Source of the DNA: Pedobacter sp. HDW13
Lineage (GTDB): Bacteria > Bacteroidota > Bacteroidia > Sphingobacteriales > Sphingobacteriaceae
NCBI RefSeq assembly: GCF_011303555.1
Contig: NZ_CP049868.1
Location: forward strand, 1,488,001-1,552,000
Direction: 5' to 3'
DNA length: 64,000 bases
The position numbers were made by a program, and so were the translations under genes. Under the pieces are notes generated by a model. It saw nothing but the letters and a program-made list of their open reading frames with translations, did no database searches and was not told where the DNA came from. This document shows positions 34,166 through 43,657 of the stretch, one piece after another. How positions within the stretch are numbered: the first letter of the stretch is position 1; each line of letters opens with the position of its first letter.

Positions 34166-35128
34166 ATGCCAAACTTGAAGCACCTCCTCCTGTTCTGCTC
34201 CTTCCTTTTATGGGGCTTGATTTGTAAAAGTCAGGTATCTTACTTCGGTAATTTGGCTGCCAATAGCCAGAAACTGGAGGTTTTTAAAAAGACAACGACC
34301 TTTTTTACCCTGCAATATGCAGATTATGCCGAGCTTGAAAAATTTGATAAGGCCATTAAAAAAATCTGGACCATTACGCCTTATAAAATTATTAAGCCCG
34401 AAGAACTATCGCGCTACGATACAGTGGCCAATTATTCTTTTTTCTATTTTGATGGCTACCTCGAAAAAACAGATAGTACAGCGATGGCAAACATTGTATA
34501 TACATTAAAACTGATAACACCCGGTAAAAAACCAAGAATAAAGGAAGAAAGTGTATTGGCAACGGTTACCCTGTTCGCCGACAGATCGACCAATATGCTG
34601 GTTGAAATACAAGACAAGCAGTATGGCTCACAAAAGAACATTAAAAACTATCTTTTATCGAACCTCTACAACAAATCGCATTTCCAGAATTGGTCGCCGG
34701 GCTTTTTAAGCGGTTATTTAAAACAAATTAATGATGGATTACTGGCTGCAGAAAACCGTGGGATAGATTACCAGTTTTACAATAAAGTACGTTTACCCGA
34801 ACTGGCAAAAGAAACCTTGTATATTCCGGAATATATTAGAGCAGAATTTTCGTCGAAACTGGCACTTTTACCACAGTCGGGCGTTGTTGCTGAGCCGTAC
34901 AATTACAAGCTGAAATTTTTATCCAACAAGGATCTTGATAGCTTAATATTAAATCAGAATACACCTGTTAAATATGTGATTTATACGCAACGATCTGATG
35001 ATAAAATTATCAGCGTTTACGACAGTAAGGATAATCAGATTATTTACCAGCGATTTTACCCGAATTTACCAAATTTTGAGATGAACGATTTAAGTGAGAG
35101 TAAAAAAAGGATTCTATCGATTAAATAA
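34166..35128 (+). CDS. Secreted hypothetical protein, paralog 1 of a tandem pair
   Basis: The protein has 320 residues with a signal peptide ending about residue 22 (LLWGLICKSQ). It is about 40 percent identical by eye to the following gene. Both contain TTFFTLQYADYAELEKFDKAIKKIWTITPYKIIKPEELSRY-type stretches, a WSPGFLSGYLKQIN motif (about 180) and KETLYIPEYI. I recognise no named family. It probably acts in the periplasm or outer membrane. It is divergent from the fad operon. Confidence 0.75.
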   Translation: MPNLKHLLLFCSFLLWGLICKSQVSYFGNLAANSQKLEVFKKTTTFFTLQYADYAELEKFDKAIKKIWTITPYKIIKPEELSRYDTVANYSFFYFDGYLEKTDSTAMANIVYTLKLITPGKKPRIKEESVLATVTLFADRSTNMLVEIQDKQYGSQKNIKNYLLSNLYNKSHFQNWSPGFLSGYLKQINDGLLAAENRGIDYQFYNKVRLPELAKETLYIPEYIRAEFSSKLALLPQSGVVAEPYNYKLKFLSNKDLDSLILNQNTPVKYVIYTQRSDDKIISVYDSKDNQIIYQRFYPNLPNFEMNDLSESKKRILSIK

Positions 35129-35211
35129 ATTCGATTTTTTGTTTTCAACTTTAAAAATAATCTCAAAAAGATGACTATTATTGGCGCTTAAACCAAACGC
35201 AAAGCGCTCGT

Positions 35212-36177
35212 ATGAAGTCAACTAAGAAACTGCTTATTATAGCAGTCTGCCTATGCTATTCTTTAAGCCTGGCAGCCCAGGTAACTTTTAAAGGAAAAAG
35301 TGATATTAATGATGAAGAACTTAAAACCTTCAAAAACACCATTACACTTTTCACCCTCCAATACAAAGATTACACAGAACTGGAAAATTTTAATGAAGCA
35401 ATCAAAACAACCTGGACTGTAACGCCTTTTTTAATTATCAAACCTGAAGAATTGGGCAAATATATTGGAAAGCCCGGTTATTCGCTCTTTACATTTAATG
35501 GATATATACAAAGTTCGGGCAATACAACAGTTATTCGGTTCTTTTATTCTTTAACGATGCCTTACTTTAAGAAGAATGGTAAACAGGGAGATGATATAAA
35601 TTTGGGAGATATTACCGTTTACCCTGATAACAAAACCCTTTTTGCAGCAATTGGTAATCCATTTAGCTTTAAAGGCGCTAAAAAAAGAGAAGAAGAAATG
35701 ATTTCCTTTTTATACAATAATGCATTACTTTATAATTGGTCGCCAGGTATGTTGAAAGGCTATCTAAAGCAGTTGAATGAAGGCATCATTTCTAGAAAAG
35801 AGAGAAAAATGTTCTTTGAGATGGAAGATAAAACTAAGCTCACTTCTTTGGCAAAGGATACACTTTATGTCCCTGATTATGTTAAAATAAAGTTTAACAT
35901 GTTTACCATGTCAGAAAAAGTTGATGAAGACAAAGATCAGGATCTTTCAGAAGCTTATAATTATCCGGTTAAATTTGTTCCTGTTAAAACATTAAATGAA
36001 CTGATCTTAAAAAAGGGATCTAATGTTAATTATCTTGTTTTTACCAAAAGTAGTTCAGATAAATTTATTAGCATATATAACAGCTACAGTAGTGAGATGT
36101 TGTACCAAAATTACACACCGATTTCTTTTAATTTCAAAAATAGCGACTTAACAAAAATCAGGAGATTGATAAAGTAA
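35212..36177 (+). CDS. Secreted hypothetical protein, paralog 2 of a tandem pair
   Basis: The protein has 321 residues with a signal peptide (LLIIAVCLCYSLSLAAQ). It follows the previous gene after 83 bases and shares its whole layout: TLFTLQYKDYTELENFNEAIKTTWTVTPFLIIKPEELGKY, then YNWSPGMLKGYLKQLNEGI and KDTLYVPDYVKIKF. The pair is clearly a tandem duplication that has diverged. The function is unknown. A strong bidirectional hairpin follows its stop. Confidence 0.75.
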   Translation: MKSTKKLLIIAVCLCYSLSLAAQVTFKGKSDINDEELKTFKNTITLFTLQYKDYTELENFNEAIKTTWTVTPFLIIKPEELGKYIGKPGYSLFTFNGYIQSSGNTTVIRFFYSLTMPYFKKNGKQGDDINLGDITVYPDNKTLFAAIGNPFSFKGAKKREEEMISFLYNNALLYNWSPGMLKGYLKQLNEGIISRKERKMFFEMEDKTKLTSLAKDTLYVPDYVKIKFNMFTMSEKVDEDKDQDLSEAYNYPVKFVPVKTLNELILKKGSNVNYLVFTKSSSDKFISIYNSYSSEMLYQNYTPISFNFKNSDLTKIRRLIK

Positions 36178-36191
36178 CCATTTTTGGAAGC

Positions 36192-36225
36192 CAAAAAAGT
36201 CCCGGTTTGCACCGGGACTTTTTTA
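36192..36225. terminator. Bidirectional terminator
   Basis: AAGTCCCGGT (36197-36206) pairs with ACCGGGACTT (36211-36220) over TTGC. T runs lie on both strands. It serves the convergent genes ending at 36177 and 36244. Confidence 0.9.
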
Positions 36226-36243
36226 TTTTCATTTAAAAACAGG

Positions 36244-37563
36244 CTAGTAAAGGGTAAACTCTACACGGCGGTTTTGTTGACGGCCGGCTGCTGTTTTATT
36301 GGTAGCAATTGGCTGGCCCATGCCATAACCCGTAGCTTCAATACGTGATGCATTTGCACCTTGCGATACTAAATAGGCTTTAACAGATTCGGCTCTGTCT
36401 TTCGATAAACGTAAGTTCAATTCTTTTGAACCGGTATTATCGGTATGACCAGCTAATTTTAAGCTAAAGTTTTTCTCAATTAATAAAGCGGCAACCCTGT
36501 TTAATGATGCATAAGATTTAGAGCGAATAGTAGCTTTACCTAAATCAAATTCAAGATTTTTAATCGCTTCGTTAACTACCTTACGGTCTTCTTCGGTTAC
36601 GATTACTTTTTCTACTACTTTTTCAGGAGTTTTTAACGGACAACCTGCTCCATCTACTACAGTACCAGAAGGCGTATTCGGGCATTTATCTAATTTATCA
36701 GCAACACCATCACCATCCGAATCTTTAAGCAAATCGATCATTTCTGAACGTAGTTTTGCATTCTCAGCTTTCTGTGCATCTAAATCACTTTTTAAACCTT
36801 CAGCAGTTTGTTTTGCACTCACCGCTTCATCATAAGTTAAAGCAACCGGATTGTGGAAAGCCAATTGTTTTCCGCTACCTAAAGCAAACTCCAAACCGGC
36901 ATAAGCGTAGTTGTATTTGTCATTTCCTCCTCTGTAATAACCATCTAAGTTATCGCCATCAACAAAATTGATGGTCCAGCCTAAATCGAAGTTAACGGCA
37001 TCTGAAATTCTAAACTTGGCACCTAAACCAACCGGAATAATTAATTCCTGAATGTTTTTGTCGCCAGCGTACAAAGAAGTACCTGCTGCAGTGGTAATGG
37101 TAGGTTTATAACCTGCAATACCGGCACCTGCCGAAGCATAAAGCTGTAATGCATTTTCTTTCTTAAACATATCGATGTTAAACATGTTTACTACTGCATT
37201 TAAACTTCCTGAATAAGCCAGTTGGGTATCGAAAGCTTTTACCGGCGAATTGTTTACCACACCACTTTCGTATGGCTCGGTATTATCGCCTTTTAATTTA
37301 CCGCGTACTCCATCTAAACGAAGTGAGAAATAAGGAGTAATCTGTTTTTTAATGTACAGACCATAACCGAAACCAGATTTGTTGTTACTAAAGTCGTTTT
37401 TGCCACCAAGTGGAGAAAGCGGAGTTAATACACCCGCGTTAACACCGATAAACCATGTTCTGAAAGTAGCTGAACTTGCCGGTTTTTCCTGAGCAGAAGC
37501 AGCCGATCCGATAAGCAATCCAGCTAAAGCAACTGGAAGCGTTCTTAATAGTTGTAATTTCAT
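36244..37563 (-). CDS. OmpA family outer-membrane protein
   Basis: The protein has 439 residues. A signal peptide (LLRTLPVALAGLLIGSAASAQ) is followed by a beta-barrel or porin-like region (about 30-235) ending GLEFALGSGKQL. Next come a helical linker, a thrombospondin type-3 calcium-binding repeat (about 283-312, DSDGDGVADKLDKCPNTPSG), and a C-terminal OmpA domain (about 325-439). That domain carries LAGHTDNTGSKELNLRLSKDRAESV and RQQNRRVEFTLY and should hold peptidoglycan. It should tie the outer membrane to the wall. The layout is the common Bacteroidota one. Confidence 0.92.
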   Translation of the reverse strand: MKLQLLRTLPVALAGLLIGSAASAQEKPASSATFRTWFIGVNAGVLTPLSPLGGKNDFSNNKSGFGYGLYIKKQITPYFSLRLDGVRGKLKGDNTEPYESGVVNNSPVKAFDTQLAYSGSLNAVVNMFNIDMFKKENALQLYASAGAGIAGYKPTITTAAGTSLYAGDKNIQELIIPVGLGAKFRISDAVNFDLGWTINFVDGDNLDGYYRGGNDKYNYAYAGLEFALGSGKQLAFHNPVALTYDEAVSAKQTAEGLKSDLDAQKAENAKLRSEMIDLLKDSDGDGVADKLDKCPNTPSGTVVDGAGCPLKTPEKVVEKVIVTEEDRKVVNEAIKNLEFDLGKATIRSKSYASLNRVAALLIEKNFSLKLAGHTDNTGSKELNLRLSKDRAESVKAYLVSQGANASRIEATGYGMGQPIATNKTAAGRQQNRRVEFTLY

Positions 37564-37700
37564 AGTTTTTATATATAACGTTGAATAAGCGTTATTTAAC
37601 TATTGCAATAGTTATACCAAAACCTACAAGCAAGTAAAAATACTTCTCCACTTTTCCACAGCTTTAAAGAAGAAAAGGTATATTCAATACTTGCCTTACG

Positions 37701-39410
37701 TTATTTAATGTCGCCCGCAAATTTCCATCGGGTACTGAAATTTTCGGGCAGTTGCTGGTTAGTTAATAAAGCCCTTACCATTTCTACCGGCATATTGTTT
37801 TCGTGCAATATACGATCGTGAAACTGAATATTTGTCATTTTACCACTTTGTACCAGTTCCTTATGTAAAGCTCTGAACTGGAGCCCGCCTAACATGTAGC
37901 CAATTTGGTAAAGCGGCCCGTAACCTCCGGTAAAAGACCGGCGTACTTCGGCTTCAGCATTGGCACGCTCAAAACCTACCCGATCTACCAAAAAGTCGAT
38001 ACATTGTTTAGGTGTCCATTTGCCCAGATGATAGTTCATCGAAAAAATGATTCGTGCGCACCGGTGCATGCGCCAAAAAAGCATCCCGATTTTATCTTCA
38101 GGAGATTTCGGAAAATTCTGGTCCCAAAGCAACATTTCCCAGTAAAGCGACCAGCCTTCGGTCCAGAAAGGTGTACTAAACACTTTACGGTAGGGCTTGT
38201 ACCTGCTTTGCATAAAATATTGCAGGTTATGCCCCGGAATAAGCTCGTGAAATACTACTGCCCTTGAAAAGTGCCTGTTGTTACCTCGTAAGGTCATCAT
38301 TTTGGCCTTTTCGCTCATGTCTTCTGTCGGGTAGGCAATCAGCACAGATTCTCCACCAAGGAAAAACGGGGCAAACAATTGCTCTTTCGGGGTTAACATC
38401 CTCATTTGCCACCCCTCTTTAGCCAATGGCGGAATGGTAATCAGGTTATGTTTTTCTACAAAATTGATGGCTTCATTGGCCAGTTCGTAAACCAGTTCTG
38501 GTTGTTTGCCCAATTCCGGATAATCGGTTTTTACTTTTTCGAGCGCTTTTTTCCAATCGTTGCCAAAACCCATTTGTTGCGAGGCTTTGAGCATTTCGGC
38601 ATCACACCAGGCAAACTCCCTCATGGCAATGGCTTCAATCTGTTCGGGCGTGTAAGCAATCATTTCATCTTTTAATTTGCTTAATAAGACTGGCCGGCCT
38701 ATCGGATTACCGATAATACCGCTACCATCATCTGCCGCATTAGAAGGTCTGGCCATTTTACCCAGTACATCGGCATAAGCCTGCAAAGCACCTGTTACTT
38801 CCGGGTAAACTCCTTTTGTAGCTTTAGTAAATTGTGGGTCATAACCATCGTAAAATTTATAAGCTTCGGTAAATACTGCTAAATATTGATTTACGGTTTG
38901 CTGTGCCCAGGAAGCCTGCACTGGCGTAATTTCCAAATTTTTCTGTTCTACGGCCTTTGTGGTTTTCCTGATATCTTCGCGCAGCTGTTCAAATTGTTGT
39001 TGCATAGCTTTGCCATCCTGCTGTTGACCAACTCTACGCTTTGCCTCAAAATCAATCAATGTTTGGGCAAAAGGCAAGGCAAAAATGCTGGTTTTAAATT
39101 CGGCATAGTTCTGTTGCAAACTGGCCGAATCAGAACGGATATCGCGTTTGAGCAAAATATAATCTACCCTTTCATTTACCGTGAGTTTGTTGAAAGGTAG
39201 GGTACTTAACTGTTTCTGCCAACCCGCATAAAATTGTGTCATCCGTTTAAAATATTCTTCCGCACGCTTGAAGTTATATTTCCGGTTAAACATGTTTTTG
39301 TCTGACTGATATTGGTTAATCAGCGGACTTACCAGACTGGCCTCATTGGTTTGGGCCTGTAAGTTTAAGGTGATTGTTAGAATTAAAAACAGGAAGTATA
39401 GTTTGCGCAT
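37701..39410 (-). CDS. DUF885 family secreted protein (putative metallopeptidase)
   Basis: The protein has 569 residues with a signal peptide (KLYFLFLILTITLNLQAQ). The body is almost all helical. The family's metal-site pattern is present: VVFHELIPGHNLQYFM near residue 385 (HExxPGH) and EGWSLYWEMLL about 35 residues later. These are the usual DUF885 hallmarks. Members are probable peptidases, but most are uncharacterised. It is likely periplasmic. No operon partner is evident: it is 137 bases from the OmpA gene's start and 102 from the GAF gene's end, all on the same strand. Confidence 0.85.
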   Translation of the reverse strand: MRKLYFLFLILTITLNLQAQTNEASLVSPLINQYQSDKNMFNRKYNFKRAEEYFKRMTQFYAGWQKQLSTLPFNKLTVNERVDYILLKRDIRSDSASLQQNYAEFKTSIFALPFAQTLIDFEAKRRVGQQQDGKAMQQQFEQLREDIRKTTKAVEQKNLEITPVQASWAQQTVNQYLAVFTEAYKFYDGYDPQFTKATKGVYPEVTGALQAYADVLGKMARPSNAADDGSGIIGNPIGRPVLLSKLKDEMIAYTPEQIEAIAMREFAWCDAEMLKASQQMGFGNDWKKALEKVKTDYPELGKQPELVYELANEAINFVEKHNLITIPPLAKEGWQMRMLTPKEQLFAPFFLGGESVLIAYPTEDMSEKAKMMTLRGNNRHFSRAVVFHELIPGHNLQYFMQSRYKPYRKVFSTPFWTEGWSLYWEMLLWDQNFPKSPEDKIGMLFWRMHRCARIIFSMNYHLGKWTPKQCIDFLVDRVGFERANAEAEVRRSFTGGYGPLYQIGYMLGGLQFRALHKELVQSGKMTNIQFHDRILHENNMPVEMVRALLTNQQLPENFSTRWKFAGDIK

Positions 39411-39512
39411 AGCAATAGATGGTTTGGGTTAGCTGTTGCTAATATAAAGAAACAGGAAGAATAGGCCATAAGGAAGCTATGTAACTTATTGAAGATACTC
39501 TGCTTGGGTTTC

Positions 39513-41849
39513 CTATAAAATGGTTACACGCAAGGCTTTTAAGCCGCTTAAACCTTGCAGATCTTCTAAATCAAGATCTTCGGTTTCAGCACCCAACACA
39601 CTTGTTTCCTGCAGGTATTTTACAAAGGGAAGGTAATCGTCTATGTCTCTTTTATTGAAATAGATTAAGGCCAGTTTCTCAGGCTGGGTTAGCCGCTCTT
39701 CGGAGTTGCGGATAAGTACTTTGTCGATCCTTTTTTTAATCATCTGGTACCTGATATTGTAGGCACCTTCAACATCAAACTTTCTTTCATCGATCCTAAA
39801 ACTGATATCGATCGGATGATTGTGGATAAAAATCAACTGGGTAGTAGCCAGTTTAACGGGCAGATCGGATTGGCGTTGCTGCACCATTTTGGCAATTGCT
39901 GCCATTGATGAAAGTTGCCACAAACGCAGGTTCTTCAGGTGAAAATGATTGAAAATCCGGTCTGGAGCAATAGACTGGCCAATGTAAATATCGTACTCCA
40001 CACCATCGGTCCTGAATTTTTCGAAATAACAGGGAAAAGATTCCTGCAGCTTTTCGCGTTCAGCTTCGAAGTAATTATTTATATCGGTATTAATCAACTG
40101 CATGGACATTTCTAAAGCCTGCCGGTTTTTATACACCTTGCCCCCCTGCACAGCAATGTTTTCGAGATATTGATCGATAATCTTCTCCGTATTGGGATGC
40201 GATAGCGAAATGAGCTTTAAATAATCGGTGGTTTCTTCGTTGAGGAAAATATTCAGGCTGTTCTCATCGGTTGTATTCAACTCCTCGCCCTGCAAAGTAT
40301 TATTCCATTTGTTGCAATTAAAAATAATTTCGACAAGTAAGGCATCGCTATACGTTTTACTGAGTTGTTGGAGTGTATCGCGGAGCAGGCTCAAGTGCAG
40401 ATTAAGATCAGCTTTGCTGGCTAAATTTCTTTCGATTGTAGAGTTTCTGATATCTATTGCCCCATAAAATGGATAAACATCCGTAAAGCTGATATCATCA
40501 GTGCGCAGGGGCAAATTCTTTTTCTTATCGTGCAGGTAATGCCAGGCAGCTTCGTTAAATTTCCATTGTACTGCAGGTTGTATAGATGTATATTTCTCTT
40601 TGATAATGTTTTCGATCTCGAGGTTAAATTCATCAATATAAACCTGCAACAGCTGTGCAATAGGTGCCAACACCTGTTCCAATAGTGTAATTTTCTTTTC
40701 ATCGAAAGTTTCACCAACCCAGGTATGCATGCCTAATACCCCAACTAAAACCTGATTATGGAATACTGGTAAAAGCGCCATCGATTTTACATTGAGTTCT
40801 CTAAACCGCTCTAACCAGGGGAACATCTCTCTGCTTTCGGCCCAGATATCGGGCGAATAAAAGGAATTGGGGTTCGCCGCATAGCCCTCGGCAATTTGCT
40901 GAAAAGCTTCGGGACTTAAGGTTTCTTCTCCCCATACCGAGAAAAGCAATCCGCTGCCTCCTTTTACATAACCATAAACCATTTTATTGTTAACCCTTAC
41001 AAAGGGAAAAAGATCGAATTGGATATTGGCATTTTTCACCAGGACTTTAAGCGATTGAATTACTTCTGAATAAGCTACACCCTCGTTGCCCGGAGCACGG
41101 CTCAACCGCACAGCTTTAATATTTTCTACTGCCTGTCTTGCGGTAACATCGGTTATGGTTAGCACCGAAATGCCCCTGAGTTCGAAAAGTGATAGCGGTA
41201 GCGCTTGCTGCAACTTATCAAGCCCCGATTCTTCACTCAAATATTGTTGCAATTCCCTGTAACTGAGTTCGGGCAATGGTTGTTTAGCTTTTACCTCAAT
41301 AAAACCCGTATTTACTCCAATGTGAAAATAGCCCGGCAAACCGGTATCTGAATTGATGCCCGAGTGGTATTTTTCCTTTAATGGCGCATGGAAAGCATAT
41401 AGTTGGTTCAGAATAAAGGAATATATAAAATGCAGGCGATCCCGCTGGAGCTGTTCAGCTGTTCTTGAACCCGCGAAACTGTTCTGATCTTTTTCTTCAT
41501 GCTCGAGCAGTTCATACATCAGCTCAGTACCATAAAAAGTAATGGGTTGCATGGGCGCACAAAGTCCCCAGGCCTGTTGATCTTCGGCTAAAGATACCGG
41601 CGAAAGACAGGCATACATATGCTCGAGCAATAACTCGTGCTGGTAAACCTCTTCGAGCGCAATAACCTGATTGTCGATTCCCTGCTTTTCAAATTCTTTT
41701 AATGCATTGCGATAAAGTGCAGACTTTACGGTTTGCTCTTCTTTAATTTTATAGTGTAGGTATTGTATAAAGGGGCCAAAAGAGATAGCTGAATCTACGT
41801 TAGGTAAATCTGCATAATTCAGGGCAAGATTAAATATACGCTTCTTCAT
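39513..41849 (-). CDS. GAF domain protein
   Basis: The protein has 778 residues from the ATG at 41849, preferred over an ATG 12 codons upstream because of the better N-terminus (MKKRIFNLALNYADLP). A central GAF-type domain (about 270-400) has VNNKMVYGYVKGGSG and SMALLPVFHNQVLVGVLGMHTW, then a long helix. The N- and C-terminal regions are large and helical with no family I recognise. No kinase, HD or GGDEF domain is visible, so a signalling output is unclear. It lies 86 bases downstream of the gamma-glutamyltransferase gene and may share its transcript. Confidence 0.75.
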   Translation of the reverse strand: MKKRIFNLALNYADLPNVDSAISFGPFIQYLHYKIKEEQTVKSALYRNALKEFEKQGIDNQVIALEEVYQHELLLEHMYACLSPVSLAEDQQAWGLCAPMQPITFYGTELMYELLEHEEKDQNSFAGSRTAEQLQRDRLHFIYSFILNQLYAFHAPLKEKYHSGINSDTGLPGYFHIGVNTGFIEVKAKQPLPELSYRELQQYLSEESGLDKLQQALPLSLFELRGISVLTITDVTARQAVENIKAVRLSRAPGNEGVAYSEVIQSLKVLVKNANIQFDLFPFVRVNNKMVYGYVKGGSGLLFSVWGEETLSPEAFQQIAEGYAANPNSFYSPDIWAESREMFPWLERFRELNVKSMALLPVFHNQVLVGVLGMHTWVGETFDEKKITLLEQVLAPIAQLLQVYIDEFNLEIENIIKEKYTSIQPAVQWKFNEAAWHYLHDKKKNLPLRTDDISFTDVYPFYGAIDIRNSTIERNLASKADLNLHLSLLRDTLQQLSKTYSDALLVEIIFNCNKWNNTLQGEELNTTDENSLNIFLNEETTDYLKLISLSHPNTEKIIDQYLENIAVQGGKVYKNRQALEMSMQLINTDINNYFEAEREKLQESFPCYFEKFRTDGVEYDIYIGQSIAPDRIFNHFHLKNLRLWQLSSMAAIAKMVQQRQSDLPVKLATTQLIFIHNHPIDISFRIDERKFDVEGAYNIRYQMIKKRIDKVLIRNSEERLTQPEKLALIYFNKRDIDDYLPFVKYLQETSVLGAETEDLDLEDLQGLSGLKALRVTIL

Positions 41850-41935
41850 CTCTTTAAACTTTAAATCATACGGGCAGCAATCCAAACGGTAACAGATTGC
41901 CCATTGCTAAGATAAAAAATTGAAGCGATATTCAG

Positions 41936-43657
41936 CTACCAGCCAATGGCCTTATCATCCCCCCGCGGATCTGCCCCACCCTGATAGTTACCCCATTGGG
42001 TCCTCAAAATAGCGTCCACCCTTCCAATCGATCCTCTTGGTACAATATTATAACCTTTAGCCTTTAATTTTTGGGTGGCCAGGCTATCAATTGCCTCTTT
42101 TTCTACATACACTTCGTCGGGTAACCACTGGTGGTGAAATTTTTTAGCCGCTACTGCTTGTTGCATCGACATACCGAAGTCAATTACATTAATAATGGTT
42201 TGGAATACCGAAGTAATAATGGTTGAACCTCCCGGGGTACCCACAACCATAAATAATTTTCCGTCTTTTTCAATAATGGTTGGTGTCATCGAGCTTAACA
42301 TTCTTTTATTTGGTGCAATGGCGTTGGCTTCGCCACCAACCAAACCATACATATTTGGTGCACCGGGTTTAACCGAAAAATCGTCCATTTCGTTATTAAG
42401 CAGAAAACCTGCACCTTTTACTGCAACTAATGAGCCATACGAGCCATTTAAGGTTGTGGTAATCGAAACTGCATTGCCATCGCGGTCTACGATAGAAAAA
42501 TGTGTGGTTTCTTCATGCTCCTTTCCTTTAATTTCGCCGGCCAGTACTGCACTACTTGGTGTTGCAGCAGCCCAGTTAAAATTTGCCATGCGGTTTTTAT
42601 TATAGTCAGTATTTAATAACTGTTGTTGCGGAACCGCATAAAAATCGGGGTCGCCTAAATGTGTAGCCCGGTCTGCATATACCCGCCGTTCAGCCTCTAC
42701 AATTACCTGCACAGTTGAATCGGCATTGTGTCCCCATTTTTTTAAAGGATAAGGCTCTACTGATTGGAGCAACTGAATTAAGGCAATGCCACCGCTACTC
42801 GTTGGCGGCATGGTAATAATTTTATAATCTTTATAATTGCCTGTAATGGGTTTACGCCAGGTGGCATGGTAATTTTTTAAATCTGCTTTGGTAATTAAGC
42901 CCTTACCGCGTTGCATTTCGGCTACAACCGAGTCGGCCACAGCACCTTCGTAAAAACCAGCCCTGCTTTTTTCCTGAATAAGTTTTAAAGTATTGGCCAG
43001 TTCTTTTTGTACCAATACATCATTTTCCTGCCAGGTATGCTCTAAATTTACAAGCGCTGTACCGTTAGGATTAAAATCCATCAACTTTCTGTGCAGACTA
43101 TTCAGCTCGGTGGCCTGACGATTAGTAATTTTAAATCCGCTTTGCGCTAAATCTATTGCTGGTTGTAACACCTGTGCCCAGCTCAGCTTTCCGTATTTTT
43201 TATGCGCTTCGACCATGCCATCAACCGACCCGGGTACGCCTGCAGCCAGATGCCCATACAAACTCTTGTCTACTATCGGACTACCTGAAGCATCCAGATA
43301 CATATCCCTGCTCGCTGCTGCCGCTGCTTTCTCTCTAAAATCTAAAGCATTTGTTTCGCCATTTGCTCCTCTGTACACCATAAAACCACCGCCACCTATA
43401 TTACCAGCATTGGGGTAAACAACGGCAAGAGCAAACTGCACTGCAACCGCGGCATCAACTGCATTACCACCTTTTTTTAAAATATCGACCCCAACCTGCG
43501 AAGCTTTGGGATGGGCAGAAACCACCATACCGTTTTTATATTCGCCACTGTTGTTCTTACCTAATTGCCCGGTTACACAACCCGCCAACAAAACAACCAC
43601 GCTGAGGTAGGTTAACGACCTTTTTAAATTATTGAGGGGCTTTGTAGTTCTCAGCAT
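41936..43657 (-). CDS. ggt: Gamma-glutamyltransferase lipoprotein
   Basis: The protein has 573 residues from the ATG at 43657, which overlaps the fadD stop by 29 bases; an ATG at 43675 is also in frame. A lipoprotein signal with lipobox LLAGC puts it on the membrane. The large chain has GGNAVDAAVAVQFALAVVYP and GNIGGGGFMVYRG. The small chain begins with the nucleophilic threonine of the ETTHFSIVD motif (about residue 385), where the precursor self-cleaves. GTPGGSTIITSVFQ follows. It hydrolyses glutathione and other gamma-glutamyl compounds. The overlap with fadD suggests one transcript, although the functions are not obviously linked. Confidence 0.93.
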   Translation of the reverse strand: MLRTTKPLNNLKRSLTYLSVVVLLAGCVTGQLGKNNSGEYKNGMVVSAHPKASQVGVDILKKGGNAVDAAVAVQFALAVVYPNAGNIGGGGFMVYRGANGETNALDFREKAAAAASRDMYLDASGSPIVDKSLYGHLAAGVPGSVDGMVEAHKKYGKLSWAQVLQPAIDLAQSGFKITNRQATELNSLHRKLMDFNPNGTALVNLEHTWQENDVLVQKELANTLKLIQEKSRAGFYEGAVADSVVAEMQRGKGLITKADLKNYHATWRKPITGNYKDYKIITMPPTSSGGIALIQLLQSVEPYPLKKWGHNADSTVQVIVEAERRVYADRATHLGDPDFYAVPQQQLLNTDYNKNRMANFNWAAATPSSAVLAGEIKGKEHEETTHFSIVDRDGNAVSITTTLNGSYGSLVAVKGAGFLLNNEMDDFSVKPGAPNMYGLVGGEANAIAPNKRMLSSMTPTIIEKDGKLFMVVGTPGGSTIITSVFQTIINVIDFGMSMQQAVAAKKFHHQWLPDEVYVEKEAIDSLATQKLKAKGYNIVPRGSIGRVDAILRTQWGNYQGGADPRGDDKAIGW

